Shown here: positions 59,160-64,000 of the stretch, in pieces
Position numbering within the stretch: the first letter of the stretch is position 1
Layout of the letters: each line of letters begins with the position of its first letter
Assembly (NCBI RefSeq): GCF_015160855.1
Contig: NZ_CP063373.1
Coordinates: forward strand, 3,224,001 to 3,288,000
DNA length: 64,000 nucleotides
Reading direction: 5' to 3'
From: Streptomyces ferrugineus
GTDB taxonomy: Bacteria > Actinomycetota > Actinomycetes > Streptomycetales > Streptomycetaceae
Program-made: the position numbers and the translations under genes
The notes under the pieces: model-generated
Seen by the model: only the letters and a program-made list of their open reading frames with translations
What the model was told of the DNA's origin: nothing
Databases searched by the model: none

Positions 59160-61358
59160 CTACGAGGCGTTGCGCGCCTCTGCACGAATCCTTTCCGCGA
59201 TCTGCGGCGGCATCGGCTCGTGCCGCGCGTACGAACGGTTGAAGCGCGCGGTGCCGTGCGACAGCGACCGCAGATCGACGGCGTACCGGCCGATCTCGAT
59301 CTCGGGCACCTCGGCCTTGATGAGGGTGCGGCCGCCGCTGGTCTGCTCCGTGCCGAGGACGCGGCCGCGCCGCCCGGACAGATCGCTCATCACGGCGCCG
59401 ACGTAGTCGTCGCCCACCAGCACGGACACCTCGGCCACCGGCTCCAGCAGATGGATCTTCGCGTCGGCCGCCGCCTCCCGCAGCGCGAGGGCGCCCGCCG
59501 TCTGGAACGCGGCGTCGGAGGAGTCCACCGAGTGCGCCTTGCCGTCGAGCAGCGTGACCCGGATGTCGACGAGCGGATGACCGGCCGCGACACCCCTGGC
59601 CGCCTGGGCCCTGACGCCCTTCTCCACCGACGGGATGAACTGCCGGGGCACGGCGCCGCCGACCACCTTGTCCACGAACTCGATGCCCGAGCCGCCCGGC
59701 AGCGGCTCGACCTCGATCTCGCAGATCGCGTACTGCCCGTGGCCGCCGGACTGCTTCACATGCCGCCCGCGGCCCGCCGACCTGTCCGCGAACGTCTCCC
59801 GCAGCGAGACCTTGTGCGGCACGACGTCGACCTGGACGCCGTAGCGGCTGCGCAGCCTCTCCAGGGCGACGTCCGCGTGCGCCTCGCCCAGCGCCCACAG
59901 CACGACCTGGTGGGTGGACTGGTTCTGCTCCAGCCGCATCGTCGGATCCTCGGCGACCAGCCGGGCGAGGCCCTGCGACAGCTTGTCCTCGTCCGGCTTG
60001 CTGTGCGCCTGGATGGCCAGCGGCAGCAGCGGATCGGGCATCTGCCAGGGCTCCATCAGCAGCGGATCGTCCTTGGCCGAGAGCGTGTCGCCGGTCTCCG
60101 CGCGGCTCAGCTTCGCCACACACGCGAGGTCACCGGCGATGCAGTGACTGAGCGTGCGCTGCTGCTTGCCGAAGGGCGCCGAGAGCGCGCCGATCCGCTC
60201 GTCGACGTCGTGGTCCTCGTGCCCGCGGTCCTCCAGACCGTGCCCGGAGACGTGCACCGTCTCGTCGGGGCGCAGGGTGCCGGAGAAGACGCGCACCAGC
60301 GAGACCCGGCCGACGTAGGGGTCGGACGCGGTCTTCACGACCTCCGCGACCAGCGGTCCGTTCGGATCGCACAGCTTCAGCTCGCGCGGTTTGCCGTCGA
60401 CCGTGGTGACCGTCGGCGCCCGGCGCTCCAGCGGGGTCGGGAAGCCCCGTGTGATCAGCTCCAGCACCTCGACCGTGCCGAGGCCCTGCCGGGCTCCGTC
60501 GGTGGCGGGTGCCGCGGCCACGACGGGGAAGAACGTGCCGCGCGCGACGGCTCGCTCCAGGTCCTCGATCAGCGTCTTGACGTCGACCTGCTCGCCGCCG
60601 AGATAGCGGTCCATGAGGGTCTCGTCCTCGCTCTCGGCGATGATCCCCTCGATCAGCCGGTTGCGGGCCTCCTCGATCCCGGGCAGCTGGTCCTCGCTCG
60701 GCTCGGACTCCTTGCGCTCCCCGGTCGCGTACTCGAACAGCTTCTGCGACAGCAGCCCGATCAGACCGGTCACGGGCGCGTGCCCGTCCGCGCCCTGCGG
60801 GCCGTGCAGCGGCAGATACAGCGGGAGCACGGCGTCGGGGTCGTCCCCGCCGAACGCCTCCGCGCAGATCCGCGTCATCTCCTCGTAGTCGGCCCGCGCG
60901 GACTCCAGGTGCGTGACGACGATCGCGCGCGGCATGCCGACCGCCGCGCACTCCTCCCACACCATGCGGGTGGAGCCGTCCACGCCGTCGGAGGCGGAGA
61001 CGACGAAAAGGGCCGCGTCCGCCGCTCGCAGACCGGCCCTCAGCTCCCCGACGAAGTCGGCGTATCCGGGAGTGTCCAGAAGGTTGACCTTGATGCCGTC
61101 CCATTCGACCGGCACCAGTGAGAGCTGCACCGAGCGTTGCTGCCGGTGCTCGATCTCGTCGTAGTCGGAGACCGTGCCGCCGTCCTCCACGCGGCCCGCC
61201 CGATTCACTGCCCCCGCGGTGAGCGCGAGAGCTTCCACCAACGTGGTCTTGCCCGATCCGGAGTGGCCGACCAGCACCACATTCCGTACGGACGCGGGGT
61301 GGTCGGCCGCTGTAGCCCTGCCGGCGGCTCCAGGGTGTGCGTTCGCCTTGTCGCCCAT
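59160..61358 (-). CDS. EF-G2 (elongation factor G-like GTPase)
   Basis: A 732-residue translational GTPase. G1 is GHSGSGKT (residues 31-38) and G3 is DTPGYADF. The EF-G domain II (SLVRVFSGTLRPDETVHV), domain III, domain IV and domain V (PVAEVSVLVGDDYVGAVMSDL) all follow. The G4 site reads THLE where NKxD is normal, as expected of the EF-G2 branch rather than true EF-G. It may act in ribosome stress or antibiotic response, and the role is unknown. The ATG at 61358 follows GGGAGGCAGG. Frames upstream lack a site. Confidence 0.92.
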   Translation of the reverse strand: MGDKANAHPGAAGRATAADHPASVRNVVLVGHSGSGKTTLVEALALTAGAVNRAGRVEDGGTVSDYDEIEHRQQRSVQLSLVPVEWDGIKVNLLDTPGYADFVGELRAGLRAADAALFVVSASDGVDGSTRMVWEECAAVGMPRAIVVTHLESARADYEEMTRICAEAFGGDDPDAVLPLYLPLHGPQGADGHAPVTGLIGLLSQKLFEYATGERKESEPSEDQLPGIEEARNRLIEGIIAESEDETLMDRYLGGEQVDVKTLIEDLERAVARGTFFPVVAAAPATDGARQGLGTVEVLELITRGFPTPLERRAPTVTTVDGKPRELKLCDPNGPLVAEVVKTASDPYVGRVSLVRVFSGTLRPDETVHVSGHGLEDRGHEDHDVDERIGALSAPFGKQQRTLSHCIAGDLACVAKLSRAETGDTLSAKDDPLLMEPWQMPDPLLPLAIQAHSKPDEDKLSQGLARLVAEDPTMRLEQNQSTHQVVLWALGEAHADVALERLRSRYGVQVDVVPHKVSLRETFADRSAGRGRHVKQSGGHGQYAICEIEVEPLPGGSGIEFVDKVVGGAVPRQFIPSVEKGVRAQAARGVAAGHPLVDIRVTLLDGKAHSVDSSDAAFQTAGALALREAAADAKIHLLEPVAEVSVLVGDDYVGAVMSDLSGRRGRVLGTEQTSGGRTLIKAEVPEIEIGRYAVDLRSLSHGTARFNRSYARHEPMPPQIAERIRAEARNAS

Positions 61359-61662
61359 GATCCTGCCTCCCGTGCACGGTGAGGTCACTGTGGGCGCGGA
61401 CATGCGGATCCTCCCCCAGGCTTCGCCTGGGAGGTGCCCCCAGCGATGGCGGCTCCGGTGACGCCCGCGGTCCTTCGAGCTTTCCACTCCCGTCACGGTG
61501 CGTCCATACGGCGGACGCGATCGCGCCGTCCGACCCTGGCGGACCGGCCCGCCGATCCCCGGTACGAGTGCCCGGCGGTCGCACTGACGCGCGCGTGGCT
61601 ACGATGGGCCAGCCGGTGGCCAGCAGGGGCCGCACGGTGCCACACCGACCCTCGGGAAGGCC
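61359..61662. other. 304-base divergent intergenic region between EF-G2 and pgsA
   Basis: Contains a Streptomyces repeat (61411-61443) close to the EF-G2 start and a candidate pgsA -10, TACGAT, at 61600-61605. Otherwise no gene is seen. Confidence 0.55.
61411..61443. repeat. Short Streptomyces hairpin repeat
   Basis: CTCCCCCAGGC-TTC-GCCTGGGAGG forms a 7-bp or longer stem and is followed by TGCCCCCAG. This CCCCCAGGCTTCGCCTGGG element is a common intergenic repeat of Streptomyces as I remember it. Here it lies upstream of the EF-G2 gene. Confidence 0.6.
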
Positions 61663-62352
61663 ATGCTGAACAAGTACGCGCGTGCATTCTTCACGCGTGT
61701 CCTCACGCCGTTCGCCACATTTCTGATCAGAAGGGGCGTCAGCCCTGACACGGTCACCCTGATCGGCACCGCCGGTGTGGTCGCGGGCGCCCTGGTCTTC
61801 TACCCCATGGGCGAGTTCTTCTGGGGCACGGTCGTGATCACGCTCTTCGTGTTCTCCGACCTCGTCGACGGGAACATGGCCCGCCAGCTCGGCCGCTCCA
61901 GCCGCTGGGGCGCCTTCCTGGACTCCACGCTCGACCGGGTCGCCGACGGCGCGATCTTCGGCGGCTTCATCCTCTGGTACGCCGGTGACGGCGACGACCT
62001 CGTGCTGTGCGCCGTGTCGATCTTCTGCCTGGCCAGCGGCCAGGTGGTGTCGTACACCAAGGCCCGCGGCGAGTCGATCGGTCTGCCGGTCGCCGTCAAC
62101 GGCCTCGTCGAGCGCGCCGAGCGCCTGGTGATCTCGCTGGTCGCGGCCGGATTCGCGGGCCTGCACAAGTTCGGGGTACCCGGCATCCAGTACCTGCTGC
62201 CCGTCGCCCTGTGGATCGTCGCCGTCGGCAGCCTCGTCACGCTGATCCAGCGGGTCGTCACGGTCCGCCGCGAGTCGGCCGAGGTGGAGGCCGCCGAGGG
62301 CGCGCAGGAGAAGCCGCAGAACGCCTCTCAAGGGAGCGAGGCAGCCAAGTGA
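61663..62352 (+). CDS. pgsA: Phosphatidylinositol phosphate synthase (CDP-alcohol phosphatidyltransferase)
   Basis: A 229-residue membrane enzyme. The CDP-alcohol motif DX2DGX2ARX8GX3DX3D is complete: Asp66, Asp69, Ala73-Arg74, Gly83, Asp87 and Asp91. About six helices surround it. In actinobacteria the member at this position joins CDP-diacylglycerol and inositol phosphate, feeding phosphatidylinositol and PIM lipids. The operon with an acyltransferase and PimA supports that over a phosphatidylglycerol role. The ATG at 61663 follows GGGAAGG. The stop overlaps the next GTG. Confidence 0.93.
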   Translation: MLNKYARAFFTRVLTPFATFLIRRGVSPDTVTLIGTAGVVAGALVFYPMGEFFWGTVVITLFVFSDLVDGNMARQLGRSSRWGAFLDSTLDRVADGAIFGGFILWYAGDGDDLVLCAVSIFCLASGQVVSYTKARGESIGLPVAVNGLVERAERLVISLVAAGFAGLHKFGVPGIQYLLPVALWIVAVGSLVTLIQRVVTVRRESAEVEAAEGAQEKPQNASQGSEAAK

Positions 62353-63257
62353 GTGCCCAGGAGCGGCTCACGGACGCGCTGTACGGGCTCGGCTGGGGCA
62401 CCGTCAAGAAGCTCCCCGAGCCGGTCGCCGTACGGCTCGGACGCACCATCGCCGACATCGCCTGGAAGCAGCGCGGCAAGGGCGTCCGGCGTCTGGAGAG
62501 CAACTACGCGCGCGTGGTGCCCGACGCCGGCCCGGAGCGCCTCGCCGAGCTCTCGCGCGCGGGCATGCGCTCGTACCTGCGCTACTGGATGGAGTCCTTC
62601 CGGCTGCCCGCCTGGAGCCCCGAGCGCATAAGGAACGGCTTCGACCCCAAGGACGTCCACCACCTCACCGACGGCCTGGCCTCGGACCAGGGCGTCATCC
62701 TCGCCCTGCCGCACCTGGCCAACTGGGACCTGGCGGGCGCCTGGGTCACCACCGAGCTCGAGACACCGTTCGCGACGGTCGCCGAGCGCCTCAAGCCCGA
62801 GACGCTCTACGACCGCTTCGTCGCCTACCGCGAGGGCCTCGGCATGGAGGTCCTGCCGCACAGCGGCGGCACCGCCTTCGGCACCCTGGCCCGCAGGCTG
62901 CGCGACGGCGGTCTGGTCTGCCTGGTCGCCGACCGCGACCTGTCCGCCTCCGGCGTCGAGGTGGACTTCTTCGGCGCCACGGCCCGGATGCCGGCCGGAC
63001 CGGCGCTGCTCGCCCAGCAGACCGGGGCGCTGCTGCTTCCCGTCACGCTCTGGTACGACGACTCCCCGGTCATGCGGGGCAGGGTCCACCCCCCGGTTGA
63101 GGTGCCCGAGTCAGGTACCCGGGCCGAGAAGACGTCTGTCATGACACAGGCGCTGGCCGACACCTTCGCCTCGGGGATCGCCGAACATCCGGAGGACTGG
63201 CACATGCTCCAGCGCTTGTGGCTCGATGACCTCGACCCCACGAAGGGGCCCTCGTGA
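62349..63257 (+). CDS. Phosphatidylinositol mannoside acyltransferase
   Basis: A 302-residue membrane-associated acyltransferase of the LpxL/HtrB superfamily. The conserved motif is LPHLANWDLAGAW near residue 120, where His and Asp are catalytic. LVADRDLSASGVEVDFFG follows. Linked to pgsA and pimA by GTGA overlaps, it is the counterpart of mycobacterial PatA (Rv2611c), which acylates the mannose of PIM. Substrate assignment rests on this context. Confidence 0.9.
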   Translation: MSAQERLTDALYGLGWGTVKKLPEPVAVRLGRTIADIAWKQRGKGVRRLESNYARVVPDAGPERLAELSRAGMRSYLRYWMESFRLPAWSPERIRNGFDPKDVHHLTDGLASDQGVILALPHLANWDLAGAWVTTELETPFATVAERLKPETLYDRFVAYREGLGMEVLPHSGGTAFGTLARRLRDGGLVCLVADRDLSASGVEVDFFGATARMPAGPALLAQQTGALLLPVTLWYDDSPVMRGRVHPPVEVPESGTRAEKTSVMTQALADTFASGIAEHPEDWHMLQRLWLDDLDPTKGPS

Positions 63258-64000
63258 GGATCGGCATTGTCTGCCCCTACTCCTGGGACGTCCCGGGTGG
63301 CGTCCAGTTCCACATCCGCGACCTCGCCGAGTACTTCATCCGGCTCGGCCACGAGGTGTCCGTCCTCGCCCCCGCCGACGACGACACCCCGCTCCCGCCG
63401 TACGTCGTCTCGGCGGGCCGCGCGGTGCCCGTGCCGTACAACGGCTCCGTCGCCCGCCTGAACTTCGGCTTCCTCTCGGCGGCCCGGGTGCGCCGCTGGC
63501 TGCACGACGGCCGGTTCGACGTCATCCACATCCACGAGCCGACGTCACCGTCGCTGGGCCTGCTGACGTGCTGGGCGGCCCAGGGACCCATCGTCGCCAC
63601 CTTCCACACGTCCAACCCCCGCTCCCGGGCGATGATCGCCGCGTACGCCATCCTCCAGGCCGCCCTGGAGAAGATCAGCGCCCGGATCGCGGTGAGCGAG
63701 TACGCCCGCCGCACGCTCGTGGAGCACCTGGGCGGCGACGCGGTGGTCATCCCCAACGGCGTCGACGTCGACTTCTTCGCCAAGGCCGAGCCCAACCCGG
63801 ACTGGCAGGGAGACACGATCGGCTTCATCGGCCGCATCGACGAGCCCCGCAAGGGCCTGCCGGTCCTGATGAAGGCCCTGCCGAAGATCCTCGCCGCCCG
63901 CCCGCAGACCAGGCTCCTCGTGGCGGGCCGCGGCGACGAGGAGGAGGCGGTGGAGAGACTCCCCGCCGAGCTGCGCCCCCGCGTCGAGTTCCTCGGCATG
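63254..64000 (+). CDS. pimA: Phosphatidylinositol alpha-mannosyltransferase PimA (partial)
   Basis: The first 249 residues of a GT4-family glycosyltransferase, cut by the window end. MRIGIVCPYSWDVPGGVQFH is the typical PimA start. HIHEPTSPSLG and VATFHTSNPRS, then VIPNGVDVDFF and GFIGRIDEPRKGLPVL, mark the GDP-mannose binding C-terminal fold. It adds the first mannose to phosphatidylinositol on the cytosolic face of the membrane. The GTG overlaps the acyltransferase stop (GTGA), making a three-gene lipid operon. Confidence 0.93.
   Translation, partial: MRIGIVCPYSWDVPGGVQFHIRDLAEYFIRLGHEVSVLAPADDDTPLPPYVVSAGRAVPVPYNGSVARLNFGFLSAARVRRWLHDGRFDVIHIHEPTSPSLGLLTCWAAQGPIVATFHTSNPRSRAMIAAYAILQAALEKISARIAVSEYARRTLVEHLGGDAVVIPNGVDVDFFAKAEPNPDWQGDTIGFIGRIDEPRKGLPVLMKALPKILAARPQTRLLVAGRGDEEEAVERLPAELRPRVEFLGM

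Overview
This is chromosomal DNA of a Streptomyces. The signs are very high GC with strong G/C at third codon positions, many GTG starts, the sporulation gene ssgB, Tat-type export signals, the actinobacterial phosphatidylinositol/PIM genes, and several intergenic repeats that I remember as widespread in Streptomyces. The gene order (argH, glpQ-like, metNIQ, cob genes, pabBC, ssgB, thrS, HIT, EF-G2, pgsA-pimA) recalls the S. coelicolor core region around SCO1525-SCO1570. That comparison is from memory, not from an alignment. I see no phage, insertion sequence, CRISPR array or secondary-metabolite cluster.

Layout. 1-6008: a secreted protein with an internally duplicated domain, argH behind a promoter with a candidate ARG box, an aldo/keto reductase, and a TetR-MFS efflux pair. 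6124-12193: a co-directional MoxR ATPase, DUF58, VWA, HtrA-type protease and OmpR/histidine kinase block, probably one operon. 12201-17019: an acyltransferase, a Tat-exported glycerophosphodiesterase, a sigma-like protein, a GNAT enzyme, two small membrane proteins and a HAD phosphatase. 17057-19971: metNIQ preceded by a Met/Cys-coding leader peptide. 20131-29216: GNAT, cobL, a giant BluB-CobT fusion with a ~780-residue Ala/Pro/Glu-rich N-terminus, a CysG-like dehydrogenase/SUMT fusion, an RNA methyltransferase and a NUDIX hydrolase. 29274-33443: a Ser/Thr kinase and small proteins. 33495-33958: five tRNAs (Gly, Cys and three Val-GAC) on the minus strand. 34137-40614: pabBC, a double GNAT protein, a DsbA-like protein, an unlisted 50-residue membrane peptide, a CGNR regulator, ssgB and a PGPGW membrane protein. 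40702-47823: tRNA-Val(CAC), then an ABC sugar importer, a DUF624 protein and a YetA-like exo-rhamnogalacturonan lyase candidate behind LacI-type operators. 47878-53752: a large membrane protein, SRPBCC protein, second tRNA-Val(CAC), DEDDh exonuclease and a DUF4365 pair. 53867-64000: thrS, a potassium channel, HIT protein, membrane protein, EF-G2, and the phosphatidylinositol mannoside operon cut off inside pimA.

How it works together. Most of the window is primary metabolism and housekeeping: arginine, methionine uptake, cobalamin/siroheme, folate, threonyl-tRNA and PIM lipids. Three accessory modules stand out: the MoxR/VWA/HtrA/two-component block, the rhamnogalacturonan-type sugar module, and the BluB-CobT fusion with its long leader. 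Several genes look leaderless, with a -10 hexamer 6-8 nt before the start codon and no Shine-Dalgarno. The most promising regulatory signals are the metN leader peptide, the argH operator/hairpin leader, and a 22-bp perfect palindrome over the start of the potassium channel gene.
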